NCBI GenBank assembly: GCA_029378245.1
Contig: JARKIF010000003.1
Location: 1,116,001-1,180,000, forward strand
DNA: 64,000 bases
Origin: Roridomyces roridus
Taxonomy: Eukaryota > Basidiomycota > Agaricomycetes > Agaricales > Mycenaceae
Direction of reading: 5' to 3'
In this document: in pieces, positions 45,601 to 56,199 of the stretch
Layout: every line of letters starts with the position of its first letter
Numbering within the stretch: the stretch's first letter is position 1
Program-made: the position numbers and the translations under genes
The notes under the pieces: generated by a model
The model's input: the letters and a program-made list of their open reading frames with translations, nothing else
Told to the model about the DNA's origin: nothing
Databases searched by the model: none

Positions 45601-46895
45601 CCGGCTGAGCTCAGTGCGCTCAACGAGGCATACGAGGTGAGCTATCAGCCTGGCTGGGATATGTTCTCTGAACCCATCTCCTAGGAAAGCAACAAGGACA
45701 GAGAAATGCTTACAGCGCAGTTTACCGACATTTCGAGGCAAAAAGCGACGCTTGATGCGGAAATGAAGGAGCTTATCACACAGAGGGATGCCTATACGGC
45801 GCAGATCACCGACTTTTTGACTCATCAGCAGCAAGTCAAGGTACGTGTCGGCCGTGATATAAAGGTGGTTTGATTTGACTGGTGCACAGGACACCATCGA
45901 GAAAGCAGCGGAGAACCGGACGAAATTTTTGAGCGACGTTCAAGGGTGGAAGAAGAAGCTCGAAGTGGAAAACGCCAAGGTTAAGGAGGCTCAAGAGGTC
46001 GCTGACCATGTCCAGACAGAATTTGAGGTTTGCCGTTCCTTGTGTGTTTGAAATTGGCGTTTAAAAGTCTGTAGGAATGGACGGCCAAAGCTGAGCTGTA
46101 CTGCGCGCGAGTGGAGACCGACCGTGATCCAGACGAACTGGAACGGATTATAAAGTCGACGCAGGATGCTCTGAAGGAACGTGAGCGGAGGTCAGTCCAG
46201 TTTCTTGCTCGTTGTGTATGAGGTGTTGACTTGTTTAGACACGGCGCTTCTGTCGATGAGATGACGGACGAAGTGAACAAGGCTCGAGAGCGATTGGAGA
46301 GGACCCAGGGCGATCTGAACAAGATGGGTGCTCTTGTCAAGGCTCTCAAGAAGTCGTTGAGCGTCCGCCTCTCAAAGTGGCAAGAGTTCCGTCGGCATAT
46401 TGCTCTGCGGTGCAAGCTCGTGTTTGGGTACCATCTATCGCAGAGAGGGTACTACGGAAAGGTCATGTTCGATCATGACAAGGGCACTTTGCAGCTCAAG
46501 GTCCAAACCGACGATCAAGCGGCCACTCAAGGCGTCAGTCGCGACAAGGACCCTCGCTCACTTAGCGGTGGCGAAAAGTCGTTTTCGACCATCTGCTTGC
46601 TCTTGTCCCTGTGGGAGTCTATTGGCTGCCCGCTTAGATGTCTCGACGAGTTTGATGTCTTTATGGACGCAGTCAACAGACGTATTAGTATGAAGATGAT
46701 GGTGCGTTATGTCTAATGTCTCTTGGATCCTACTCACAACCTGGTTAGATCGACGTTGCTAACCAGTCCGACAAGAAGCAGTACGTACTCATCACCCCGC
46801 AGGACATGACGAATGTAACGCTTGGGCCGACTGTGCGTGTCCATCGTATGACGGACCCCGAACGTGGGCAGGGGGTGCTTGGATTCTCGGGCTGA
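42666..46895 (+). CDS. SMC6: Structural maintenance of chromosomes protein 6
   Basis: SMC6 forms with SMC5 the core of the Smc5/6 complex for recombination repair and replication-fork stability. The N-terminus is a long acidic, disordered extension (MGKRRVDSDDEDPSAETTPA). ATP-binding starts at IIETIEMHQFMCHKFLTFTF with INFIIGHNGSGKSAVLSAI; the Walker A codons are split by two introns around a 12-base exon (43102-43113). Coiled-coil exons flank a hinge region near GIHCKVRDNQWARLLRFTLG. The C-terminal head holds the ABC signature SLSGGEKSFSTICLLLS and Walker B PLRCLDEFDVFMD, then IDVANQSDKKQYVLITPQD and the end GVLGFSG at 46895. There are about fifteen introns. The Rad60-like gene, a functional partner in yeasts, lies 8 kb away. 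Confidence 0.93.
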
Positions 46896-46992
46896 GTGAG
46901 CTGGGACGCGTACTATAATCCATGTCCTAATGCGTACAATATATGCCTTGATTATGCTATGACGTAACGCGACGCGCCTGTCTTCTACGTCG

Positions 46993-48006
46993 ATGGCCTC
47001 CGTCCTTCCTTGGGGCACCATGCGAGTCGCCGTCCTCCCTCTCACTCGCGCTCCACGCATAGTAACGTACTATCATTTCGCCATCGTCCCTCCGCCAACA
47101 CCACTTGCGGCACAAGACACGTCAAGGTGGCATCCACAGAATCTGGTCAAGCGGGTCTCCGGCAAAGTCAACTCTACATGGGTATCTTGGGGCGAGGCGA
47201 AACCAGACTCCTGGCGGGTGCGAATGGAGTCACTTGGTGTTGCCGGGTCGAAATAAATTGATACACAGTTCCGAATCTTCGATTTTGGCGAACGATACTT
47301 CGACAAAATCGACTTTGAGGAAGGTCTGCTGAAGAAGATCGACGTGAAGACGGCTCCGCCAGCGAAGATGCCAGATAATTTGGCTGGAGAAGAGGCGGCG
47401 GCATGGAGTAGACTCACGGTTCGTTGCCTCACGGCCCGAGATTCGCGTCTTTAATTTCGTGTCAAGGTCCCTCTGGTATACCCACCCAGCGTCTCCTCGG
47501 GACCTGGTGCTCTCTCTGAGCTGCGTACGCTGCTCCAGAAGCGCATTCCGTTGCACAATCGGGGCTTCTACACCTATGCCATCATTGCGCCCCTTACTGC
47601 GCCCTTTATGTTGATACGTGCGTCGGTCCCTGCTTTGCCTACGCATGGACGTGACCCATCCCAGCTGTAATACCCAACCTGCCCTTCTTTTTCTGCGCCT
47701 GGCGCGCATGGTCACATTACCAAGGTGAATTGTGCGTTTCCCAAATATACATCAGTCTGAAGCACCTCAGCCCTCCGTGGGGCGCGGCACCTTGACGAGC
47801 TGTTACAGAACGGAAAGATTGTCCCCGAGCCAGATGCGGCCCTGGATGTGGTGTATGCTGCGGACGCGAAGGATGAGACGAAACCAGCAGCCGTCATCGT
47901 TACACGCGACTCCCTTGGGCAAGGAATGCGCCTACTCGACGTGCGACCGGACGAGGCAAAGGATATGCTGCGCGCCTACGAGCAGGCTGTGAACCGCGTT
48001 GGGTAG
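46993..48006 (+). CDS. Mitochondrial K+/H+ exchange-related protein (Mrx/YDL183c family)
   Basis: The N-terminus (MRVAVLPLTRAPRIVTYYHF) looks like a mitochondrial leader. It is followed by the family's RIFDFGERYFDKIDFEEGLL, a polar stretch, then VPLVYPPSVSSGPGAL and ELRTLLQKRIPLHNRGFY. The hydrophobic pair TYAIIAPLTAPFMLIP and IPNLPFFFCAWRAWSHYQ gives likely inner-membrane segments. The C-terminal part (ARRGARHLDELLQNGKIVPE, then VRPDEAKDMLRAYEQAVNRV) ends at 48006. In yeast these proteins are linked to mitochondrial potassium-proton exchange; direct transport is not proven. About four introns are inferred. It follows SMC6 on the same strand after about 100 bases. Confidence 0.8.
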
Positions 48007-48720
48007 TCAAGACTGGGATAGACTCATACTTGTACGGAAACATGAACATTATATTTGATCCACGCTCACGATTCAACAGGTACATAGCTTGTAACGTAGA
48101 TGCAAACTCCGCGGCCATTTTGTACGCCAAACATTCTCTATCCTCTGCGGTCGGCGAGGAATTCATGGAGACCGTCCGCCCGCGGAATCGGTGCTAAAGA
48201 AGCTCAAAAAGGTACGTTGTTATTACCCTATTACCTAAATGGCGTGCAGGCCTTGCTGCTCGGCGTGTCGCGGACGTGCGTCGAGGGGGGCAATCGCACT
48301 GAGAAAGAAGTATGCATGAAAGGAGGATTGGCCAGGTATAGGACAGACAGAATGCCAGAGTGTGGTGGAGCGCCAAAAAATTGAGGTATGTGTCAATGTG
48401 GCGGCGAAAGTTCCATTCGTTCCTTTGGGCCTAACATTTTTTATTCAATCCAGACGAGTCCATCGAGGCGACGGAGTCGGAATCGGGAGCAGCGATGGAG
48501 GAGGTAGAGCGCGAGAAGGGTTGTTGGGCTGACAGGTATGTGGAGAGGTCCCTGTGCGAGCGGTGGCTGGCTGGAGATGAAGGAGCTAAAACAAGGTTGT
48601 TTGGTGGCGGTAGGCCGGCGGGGGTTTGCCGACGAGTTCGCTGGGCCTCGGGAATGTGGTTGCCAGATTGGGCCCAGCCTTTAGTAAAAAGGAACCACCT
48701 GCGTCGCCCGAAGATGCTCA
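48007..48720. other. Unassigned region, possibly 5' exons of the F-box gene
   Basis: Some frames here look exon-like, for example DESIEATESESGAAMEEVER (48455-48515) after a candidate AG acceptor. I could not connect them to a start codon or to the F-box frame at 48721. They may be an upstream exon of that gene or a small separate gene. No RNA gene or repeat is evident. Confidence 0.3.
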
Positions 48721-50211
48721 ATGGCTCTTTGCACTGGCGTCTACACCCTTCCCGTTGAGCTACTTTCTCGTGTCTTTGTCTTGGGCGCCGAGGAGCAGCA
48801 CACCGACTCGCCATTTCTCTTGAGGCCGGACGAGGATACCGTGCTTGCTACCTCTGCTGACTTTCAGCTACTCGTTTCGCATGTCTGTCGCCATTGGCGC
48901 CACGTTGCCTTGCACATTTCGTGTCTCTGGACTTGCTTGCATTTTCGGGAGCCTGCACACATCGAACGGGCCGAGGCTTTTTTGTCCAGGACAACGACAA
49001 AGTACGTTGCCCGATGTTTCTGTCGGTCTTGTTCACAGGAATCATCCAGTCATTCACTCGACATTCTCGTCGACACCGTGTCCCCAGATGACCATATACC
49101 GGGCGTTACTCTTTGTAGAGAGGAGATGCGCACCATCTTTGCGCTCATAACCCCTCACGTTGGTCGTTGGCGAGCGTTCCACCTCAAAGTACGTTCGGAT
49201 GAATGCAAGTTGATAGCCAGAGAAAATCTGTCCTCGTGCGGGCCCGCTCCTCGCCTGGAAACCCTCCAGCTGTATCACTTTGAGGACTACCGGACCGCAC
49301 AAAACCTCTATATCGCGACATACCGGCAACCCGTCGTCATCTTTGACAACGACCTCCCTTCGCTCAAGAACGTGTCGCTCATTGGTGTCAACCTCCCATG
49401 GAAAGCGCCGTTCCTCCAGCATCTCCATGCGCTCGAGCTTGCGCTGCATCCAGATAACATCCGACCTCCGTTCGACGCCTGGGACACCATTCTCCGTCGT
49501 TCACCCCACCTTCGCCAGCTGCGGCTGCATTACTCGGGACCCAAAGCCGCGGACGAACTCGATAGCAAAATCTGCGTGCCAGAACTGCTCGAGTTGCATC
49601 TGACGGACCTCGACCCAGATCACCTCGCGCGCTTGTTACGCACGCTCGAGCTTCCGCGGCTCGCCACTCTTTCGCTCGACCTGCCAGAGCAGGATTTCAC
49701 CAACGTGGTGGAGATTTTTGCGACTACGCCGTCGCTGCCCATCGCTTCCCTACACACACTCCGTATCACTGCGCTCGAGTGCGCTCCCGCAGCTCTCACA
49801 GCCCTTCTCCGGGCTTTGGTCGGTCTTTCCGTCCTTGAACTCGACTTTGCTCGAGTCAGGGATCCCAATGCGATATGTAACGCGATGCTGGAAACCATCG
49901 AGGTTCATTCATGTGACTGCACGGAGAGCAGACGCGTTCCGGTTCTCCCTCGGCTAAAGGAGGCACGCCTATTTGGGCTTGGCGGCGAGCGGATCCGCAG
50001 GTTGATTGTGTTCCGTGAACGATTCGCGGCGGTAGAAGGATGTGGATGTGGATGCGCGAGCGAAGAGCTTGCGGTGACACCGTTGTTCACTGTTCGCGGT
50101 CGGGGTGGGAAAGATTCAATTCTTGATCAGCTGGTTAGGGAGGGGCGGGTCGTTTGCGAGGAAGATGAGGGCGACGCCGAAGGGGATGAAGAGAGCGAGG
50201 AGGAAGAGTAG
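48721..50211 (+). CDS. F-box / leucine-rich-repeat-like protein
   Basis: An uninterrupted frame of 496 codons beginning MALCTGVYTLPVELLSRVFV, which is an F-box-like helix pair (LPVELLSRVF, then VCRHWRHVALHISCLWTCL). C-terminal leucine-rich stretches follow (LPSLKNVSLIGVNLPWKAPF, LHALELALHP, HLRQLRLHYSG, LPRLATLSLDLPEQDF, SVLELDFARVRDPNA) and an acidic tail (EDEGDAEGDEESEEEE). F-box proteins of this type are expanded in mushrooms and act as substrate receptors in SCF ubiquitin ligases. A candidate 37-base intron at 49001-49037 would shift the frame, so it is taken as coding. The true start may lie further upstream. Confidence 0.72.
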   Translation: MALCTGVYTLPVELLSRVFVLGAEEQHTDSPFLLRPDEDTVLATSADFQLLVSHVCRHWRHVALHISCLWTCLHFREPAHIERAEAFLSRTTTKYVARCFCRSCSQESSSHSLDILVDTVSPDDHIPGVTLCREEMRTIFALITPHVGRWRAFHLKVRSDECKLIARENLSSCGPAPRLETLQLYHFEDYRTAQNLYIATYRQPVVIFDNDLPSLKNVSLIGVNLPWKAPFLQHLHALELALHPDNIRPPFDAWDTILRRSPHLRQLRLHYSGPKAADELDSKICVPELLELHLTDLDPDHLARLLRTLELPRLATLSLDLPEQDFTNVVEIFATTPSLPIASLHTLRITALECAPAALTALLRALVGLSVLELDFARVRDPNAICNAMLETIEVHSCDCTESRRVPVLPRLKEARLFGLGGERIRRLIVFRERFAAVEGCGCGCASEELAVTPLFTVRGRGGKDSILDQLVREGRVVCEEDEGDAEGDEESEEEE

Positions 50212-50283
50212 GCGTACTAATGGACATTTGTTACATATGTATCTATCTATTGTACATACTTTATTTTGATATTGGAAGGAATG

Positions 50284-51207
50284 CTATTCGAGATGCTCTT
50301 GAATCCACGCCAGAGAGGTATAGAATGCCCCCTTTTTGGCGGCAACCTGGGCTGGATTATTTGGGTCTGCGCCGACCTGTGTGATAGTTAGCCTCGAACG
50401 TCGGGCAACCGAGCGACCCACAGCGAATCCATGTCCTACTGCGCTAAAATGGCGTCTCATGTAGCCAGCAGAATAGCTGCTCATTACCGCGTCTGTCTCG
50501 ACTGCCAGGGTCGGAGTAAAGCCCGTGTCGAATTCGGCACTGTTGATTTCGAGGGGGACGTGTGATTGCGCTTTCATCACCTCGAAATCATTCGGGACGT
50601 CAAGTAGAGAAGGATGCGCGACTGTCCCGACGGTAATTGTATTGTTTTGAACCAGGCGGACGGTGTAGAGGCCTGGGTTCATTTAGAATCGTTTGACAGA
50701 CATTCCAGGGGACTTGCCGCCAAAACAATACCCAGTCGCTGCTATTTGCTTGACGCCTTGCGCTTTGAGGGCATTGATCACCGAAAGGAGTGGGGGAGTT
50801 GTCTGCGCTTCGCCGTGGTTGGCTATCCATTTGGTGACATTGCCGCCCTTGGGAATGGCGTCACCGTTGAGATAGTCGGGAGCGTATGTCTGTCCCGTTT
50901 ATTTGAAGTCAAAAAGATACTAAACTAAACTTGCCGCATATCCTGCTGCTGCGAATTCGTCCGCCAGTAAAAGATTATCCAGACTAGGCAAGCCGAACAC
51001 GTCTGTGAGGAACAGAACTGCCTGGGTAGAGTCGTATGCTTGAGGTAAGGATACATAGGTCAAGACTCCGTTTATAGTGACATTTTTCCCTTGAGGAAGC
51101 GGAGCGTTGACGACGGGGGAGTGGAAATGGGCCTCTGCTTCGGCCTGAGGGACTATAATGCCTCGTACAGTCGCAGCAACAAAGCAGATGAGCGTAAGAA
51201 GATGCAT
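50284..51207 (-). CDS. Secreted dienelactone hydrolase family protein
   Basis: A signal peptide (MHLLTLICFVAATVRG) is followed by an alpha/beta-hydrolase of the dienelactone hydrolase family. After the core start VTINGVLTYVSLPQAYDSTQ come AVLFLTDVFGLPSLDNLLLA and YAPDYLNGDAIPKG. The nucleophile elbow is GYCFGG, with the Cys typical of this family. Downstream are VAHPSLLDVPNDFEVMKAQS and the catalytic His motif GHGFAVG, and it ends SLAWIQEHLE at 50284. The family cleaves dienelactones in aromatic ring degradation, and many fungal secreted members have unknown substrates. Two or three introns are inferred (near 50.68 and 50.92 kb). The nearest upstream gene is tRNA-Lys. Confidence 0.83.
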
Positions 51208-51426
51208 GAGAATTCTGCATTTCGTGTGTGCAGGTGCGGCCTGAAGAGGAAAAGCATCCGGCCACTATTCCCAGGAGACTTTATTTCAGTGATCTGTGAC
51301 CGCGTACAACGGAATCGCAAAATAATCGAGTTTTTTCGGAACCAGACGGTCCACCGGTTGCAACATTGGTTTCTGACGTGTTTTCTGGGCAAATGGCACG
51401 CTCCCAGGCCCCAAAAAAGAAGGATT

Positions 51427-51526
51427 AGCCCACCGCGAGGGTCGAACTCGCAGCCTTCAGATTACGTAAGCCGCCTTTGTTACAAACTTAAAAGTCTGAC
51501 GCTCTATCCGATTGAGCTAGGCGGGC
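51427..51526 (-). tRNA. tRNA-Lys (anticodon TTT), with intron
   Basis: Read on the minus strand, a full cloverleaf can be drawn. The acceptor stem pairs GCCCGCC with GGTGGGC, the D-arm holds TAGCTCAATCGG with GAGC, the anticodon stem pairs TCAGA with TCTGA around loop CTTTTAA, and the T-arm is GCGAG-TTCGACC-CTCGC. The anticodon at 51490-51492 is TTT (lysine). A 26-base intron (51463-51488) sits at the canonical place after position 37. No CCA is encoded, as expected in eukaryotes. Confidence 0.92.
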
Positions 51527-51744
51527 TTGAGATCAAGGTGTTCAGCTACTGTCATACCCTGCCCTCACTGCTGTGACGGGCTGAAGGGCAAACGGGGTCT
51601 CCATGAAGAAAGATGCCACGAGGAGAAGGAAGCTGGGAGCCGGAGTGGAGGGAGGCAAGGATGGAATAGGATGTGATGGTCCGATGTAGTGCGAGGTGTG
51701 ATTGTACTGGGTGAGGTGAGACGGCGGTGTCAATGATGTCGAAG

Positions 51745-53445
51745 CCGATGCGGAAGAAGACGCGGTCGGAAGGGTTGTTGAACGGGTCGAGATCGTGCTC
51801 GAGGGTACCAACTGATGGCCTGTTTGAACCGTGTGAGATAGAGCCTGCGATGACATGAATTTGAAACAGACGACGGGATTGATGTACATACCCTGAGTGA
51901 ACGAACCCTCCAGCCTGCTTGCCGCGGCCGCGTCTTCGTTAGCCAACACGCGATATTGCGCTGTTAGCTCCGCCAAAGAACGGCATAACCGCCAAGTCCC
52001 TGCAGTTCCTGCAGTTCAGCCCACAACTCCGTGACTCGTGAGCAGTGGCCTGACATCGAGACTGTAAGGTTGTTGGTTGCAAATGCCGTCTCGGAAGTTG
52101 GCCGCATAGGTGTGGTGGATACGGCTCTCCAAAGTTGATGTCCTCACAATGGTGAGGAATTGCAAAGAATAACCACCTTCTCCATGAAAGGCCCAAAGGA
52201 AATTATAAGACTTGAGGAATCGACGGTGAGTAAGTAGCACCCATCCGTCCGGGTGCGTCGAGAGCTGTAGCGTGGGTGGTGAAAGCAGGGGTGTCGTCGT
52301 GAGTGAGGGCCGTGATCCTGGTAGCCGTGTGCAGATGGGGCAAAAGAGCGGACGGTCCCGAAAGGACTGCTGTCCGCTGTTGGTCCTCCCATCGGTGTCT
52401 CGCTGCGCGTTGGGTGGGCGCCGGAATCTGCACCCCTTGCGGGCCTCCCCCGTTACTCCCACCACCAGGGCATGTGCCGCCAAAACCACCAACGCAACCA
52501 CCTTGCCACCCGCGCCGTAACTTCCACCGCCGCTGTCTGCTCTCCCAGAATAACCACCCTGCTGAATGTGCTCCCATCATCGTACGGCCCGGAATACATG
52601 ACTGTGTCGTCACGAGGTAGGTTTGTTGGGACGTGGAATGGCTCAAACGAGGCTCCACCCGGCGTCCCACGTCTGCTCTCAGTTAACATGCCTCCTGCAG
52701 GTCCGTATTCCATCTTCCGTGCAGCATGGGTGAAACGGGTGCGGAGGGCGCTCCTACATGCACTTTACTTGGCCGGAAGACCAACAGAACCAGTGCTCCA
52801 GCTTAACTCCAAATGACCAAGGTTGTGCATGAGGAAAGAGTCTGAGAGGTGCTTCTCGATGTTATCAGAGAGTTGGGGCGGGGGGAGGCCCGACCATTCT
52901 CGCGCTATAACGGTGCGTCATCGATGTCCGCGGAAGAGCTGTTGGACGCGTCGAGATGGTGCTCCGGCTGAGAAACACGATCCCGTCAACACAAGATACT
53001 GTCTTCGCTCCAAAGATGTGTGCTGGCAGGAAGGGTTTTTCGGCCCAATTGAACCATTTGAGGCTGGTGGTGTATAGACCCTGCAAACTTCAAAGGGCCG
53101 GGATGCACTGAAAACAGACGACCCAAATGAAGATTTGGGGGAATGGGACGCCGGTGGCCGTTGTAAGCCTGAAGGAGAGGAGGCTTGAATGGACCCTCCA
53201 GCTTGTCTGCCTCGGCCACGGCTTCGTTAACCAACACGATTAGCTCCGCCAAAGCGCGGTATAACCACCAAGCCCTGCAGTGCACTAAATCCGCCACCGC
53301 CTTCGCACTGTCCTCAACGCCGTGAGCGGTGACCCGACATCGAGGTTGTTGGTTTCAAATGCCGTCTTGGGCCGCATAGATGTGGATACGTTTCTCTGAG
53401 TTGATGTCTTCACAATGCGCGTGTAGGTCGCGGACGGTGAGGAAG
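51745..53445. repeat. Decayed direct duplication (about 0.4-0.5 kb, copies 1.2 kb apart)
   Basis: Copy 1 spans about 51745-52160 and copy 2 about 52924-53445, in direct orientation. Matching landmarks are GCGGAAGA...GGGTCGAGAT, CCCTCCAGC-TTG-C-TGCC..GCC, CTTCGTTA-CCAACACG, TTAGCTCCGCCAAAG, GACATCGAG, TTGTTGGTT-CAAATGCCGTCT, GGCCGCATAG and GTTGATGTC-TCACAATG. Both copies carry indels, and the longest antisense frames through them (for example ALAELIVLVNEAVAEADKLE at 53.2 kb and SLAELTAQYRVLANEDAAAA at 51.95 kb) are broken elsewhere. This looks like two pseudogene fragments of one unidentified gene, antisense. No target-site duplications, terminal repeats or transposase were seen. Confidence 0.6.
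52453..52713 (-). CDS. Hypothetical ORF, low confidence
   Basis: An 86-codon frame between the two decayed repeats begins MEYGPAGGMLTESRRGTPGG. It includes FHVPTNLPRDDTVMYSGPYD and DGSTFSRVVILGEQTAAVE, and then becomes Trp-rich low-information sequence. The first two-thirds look coding in composition. It could be an exon of the same decayed gene as the flanking repeats. I recognise no domain. Confidence 0.25.
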   Translation of the reverse strand: MEYGPAGGMLTESRRGTPGGASFEPFHVPTNLPRDDTVMYSGPYDDGSTFSRVVILGEQTAAVEVTARVARWLRWWFWRHMPWWWE

Positions 53446-54177
53446 ACGGGAGCGGGGACCTTGGCGAAAGCGGCCCAGTCTGTCGCGTTCCTATGGGGCT
53501 TTAGTGTTGGCATTGGGTATACTCATTGGTACTTACGTCGGCGCGGCCATGGGGCGAGCAAGACGCGTGGAAACGACGCGTAAAAGGATGAGAATAATCG
53601 GGAATGTTGGTCGGAAACAGTTTGGTCCTTGTCTCGCAAACAAGACTTTCTCGGAGTGAAGACAATCACGATGGATGTCGCCTTCCCTTGGTACCGCTGA
53701 TGCGTCCCAGCCTAGTTTGGTCCGTGCCTGTCCGTGCTTGTGCCGCAAAAACACAGTGAAATCAACCAGATGGCACTCTTCGTCTAGTTTCCCGCAGTCG
53801 GACTGTAGTATCTCCTCTTTGAGTCGTTACATCTTTCCCATCTTGCGATTTTGGAATAGCTTGAAAAATGGCGGCAACATGGCGGAGGACAAGCGGAGGA
53901 TCGTCTCAAATGACGTTACTTCCAAAGTTGGCCAGAAAAGCACGTGGGTCAGCCAATCCACGTTCGAATCCTTTGGTGTGCTTCCAGTGGTGGTCAAAGC
54001 GCCCCATTGCGCGTCTCTGAGCATACAAACAAATAGGATGCGTTGGCCAGGAGATTTATTGAGAAAATAAATGAGCAAGTCTATTTCGTTGCCGCGCAAT
54101 TGACGCGTCTGTTCGGATCTCGTGTGAAGCCGGCTCGACACGTCGGATGGCCCCAAAAAATCTTTCCTTTTACCATC
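53446..54177. other. Intergenic region upstream of the VDAC gene
   Basis: About 730 bases with no supported gene. A minus-strand frame (54156-53827) is open but has no recognisable domain. The last 25 bases before the start (ATCTTTCCTTTTACCATC) are C/T-rich, as usual for highly expressed basidiomycete genes. Confidence 0.4.
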
Positions 54178-55267
54178 ATGTCTCTGCCCCAGCCCGTCCC
54201 GCCATCCTGGAAGGTGTGTGTTCCGTTTCCCCGGCCTTTCGCCTCTAACATGCTCTTCTTAGGATCTTGGAAAGTCCTCCGGCGACCTGCTGCAGAAGGA
54301 CTACCCCTTCACGGGCACCGCGCTCGAAATCAAGACCAAGACGCCTTCGAACGTCACCTTCAAGGTCGCCGGCAACCGTGCCTCCTCCACCTCTGTCATC
54401 GTCGGTGACCTCGAGGCCAAGCTCGTTGACAAGAAGCACGGGCTCACGATCACCAACACCTGGACGACCTCTAACGTGCTCAAGAACTTGGTCGAGGTCG
54501 ACAACCAGATTGCGCAGGGTCTCAAGGTTGACTTGGCTACCTCACTGGCACCAGCCAAGGAGGGTGGCAAGGGCAACAGGAGCGCCGTCCTCAGTGCCAT
54601 CTACAAGCAGAGCGGCTTCCACTCGCGCGCTTTCCTTGACGTGCTCAAGGTACTTTTGTCTTAGTTTCATTTTTCCTGTCTAACAACTCTGCTAGGGCCC
54701 CACTTTCACGGCCGACACTGTCATTGGACGCGACGGGTTCCTTCTTGGTGTCGAGGCGGCGTATAACGTCACCGAGGGCAAGATCAACCGTTACGCGCTC
54801 GCTGCTGGCTTCAACGCGCCCGAATACGCTGTCACCCTGCACGCGTTGAACGACCTCAAGTCCTTCTCCGCCAGCTACTACCACCGTGTCAGCAAGGACG
54901 TCGAGGCCGGCGCCAAGGCTGTCTACGACCCCAAACTCACCAACGGTGGTGTCGCCATTGAAGTTGGCACCAAGACGTGCGTGTTTTGGATCCTCTTTTT
55001 GCCCAGCTAACCGTGCAATGCAGCTACCTTGACAATGCTGCTTTCGTCAAGGCCAAGATCAACAACGCCGGTGTCCTCGCTCTTGGTTAGTCTTAGTCTC
55101 TTACTTTTTGATCCATCCGATTGACAATTTCGTCAGGATACACTCAATCTCTGCGCCCTGGTCTCAAGGCCTCCTTTGGTGTCGCCGTCGACACACAAAA
55201 GCTGAACGAGGTTGACCCTGTTGGCCATGTCCACAAGGTTGGCTTGAGCTTCGTTTTCGAGTCGTGA
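54178..55267 (+). CDS. Mitochondrial outer-membrane porin (VDAC)
   Basis: This is the voltage-dependent anion channel, the 19-strand beta-barrel that passes metabolites across the outer mitochondrial membrane. The start is [20 protein letters not shown], the N-terminal helix region, followed by [20 protein letters not shown] and amphipathic strands such as [20 protein letters not shown] and [20 protein letters not shown]. It contains the GLK motif (QGLKVDL). Later strands include [20 protein letters not shown], then [20 protein letters not shown] and the C-terminal beta-signal region [10 protein letters not shown], ending at 55267. Four introns are short. The preceding leader is pyrimidine-rich, in line with strong expression. 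Confidence 0.95.
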
Positions 55268-55413
55268 ATTGGATGGTGCGCGACGTTGCGGGTGAGAACT
55301 AGATAAAATAATGTCCATACCTACAACAGACTGCAATCTCATTGGCGACCTCTGTACATTCAATTTCGTTCGTTCTTTCAGAGATAGATGAATAGGAGAA
55401 GTGTATAAACAGG

Positions 55414-55978
55414 TCAATGGCCGCGCTGGGCTTTGTCCAGGACTGCATGGGGTTAAATCGACTTTGGAGACGGCCAGGAATAGCGAGGACGCACCAGCTT
55501 CGTGGGCAATCTCGCTAAAGTCTGTTCCCTGTATCTCCAAGTGGATTCCGACAAGTGAGCGACGAAGAGCGTCTTTGGACGACGCGAACACCATCTTTGC
55601 CTTGATCTTGGCGTCATCGGGGGCCCTGGCGTCTTGTGAGAGGTAGCTTTGAGGATAACCACTGTTGTGCGCACCAAGAGTAGAAGACGATCTTGTTCCT
55701 CTTCCCCGCACCCTCCTTCTCAAATTCAAGATCGTAGACGGCCCATCTGCACTCTGTCTCGGGCAGCTCCTTGATAAAGTCCTCGTAGTCGGTTGACGTA
55801 GACGTCTTGCCGACGACGATCTCGGTGTTGTCGGCGTTCAAGGTGAAGACGATGTACTTGTACTTTTTCTTGAGCTTGAGGTCGCTGAATTGTTCGAGAC
55901 AGTCGGGGTTGACGGCGACGCCGGAAGCCTATGGGCGCGATTAGGGTTTGCATGGGCGGGCAGGAGAGCACTCGCCAT
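55414..55978 (-). CDS. Cofilin / actin-depolymerising factor
   Basis: A single ADF-H domain that severs and depolymerises actin filaments. The spliced protein reads [20 protein letters not shown], then [60 protein letters not shown] with [18 protein letters not shown], and ends [10 protein letters not shown] at 55414. The Ser/Thr-like position near the N-terminus and the [13 protein letters not shown] actin-binding helix are intact. The start codon at 55978 forms a three-base coding exon on its own: the following intron (55929-55975) begins GC and ends AG, and its removal in phase 0 restores the family start. The C-terminal exon is joined by an intron from about 55447 to 55493. It is convergent with VDAC. 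Confidence 0.93.
55929..55975 (-). other. GC-AG intron directly after the cofilin start codon
   Basis: A 47-base intron with donor GCGAGT (one base from GTGAGT) and acceptor ATAG. It separates ATG from GCTTCCGGCGTC. The only GT nearby (4 bases further in, GTGCTC) would put the rest of the protein out of frame. Confidence 0.7.
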
Positions 55979-56199
55979 GGATGGTCGTGTGGAGGTTGAG
56001 AGTAGACTTAAATGTGGCTGTAACTAGCCGAGATCGGTCGGATAAGGCTGCTAACTCTGACTTTATACAAGTCAATTGTTGCGCAGCATTTCTGCGCCCG
56101 CGGGCTCAAACGACCGCGGAAGCGCAGGCCACTGCGCGACTGTTGAATAGATACTAGCTGCTACATGAGTACAGGATTAATTACAATAAATTAGTTGGT

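Noticed and set aside
49001..49037. GT...AG intron in the F-box gene
   Set aside because: Removing the 37 bases shifts the frame away from the continuous 496-codon ORF, and the length is short for this genome.
51745..53445. Transposable element
   Set aside because: No terminal repeats, target-site duplication or transposase/reverse-transcriptase frame could be found; duplicated gene fragments explain the pattern better.
53827..54156. 109-codon antisense ORF upstream of VDAC
   Set aside because: No recognisable domain; it overlaps the VDAC leader and has no splice or codon evidence.
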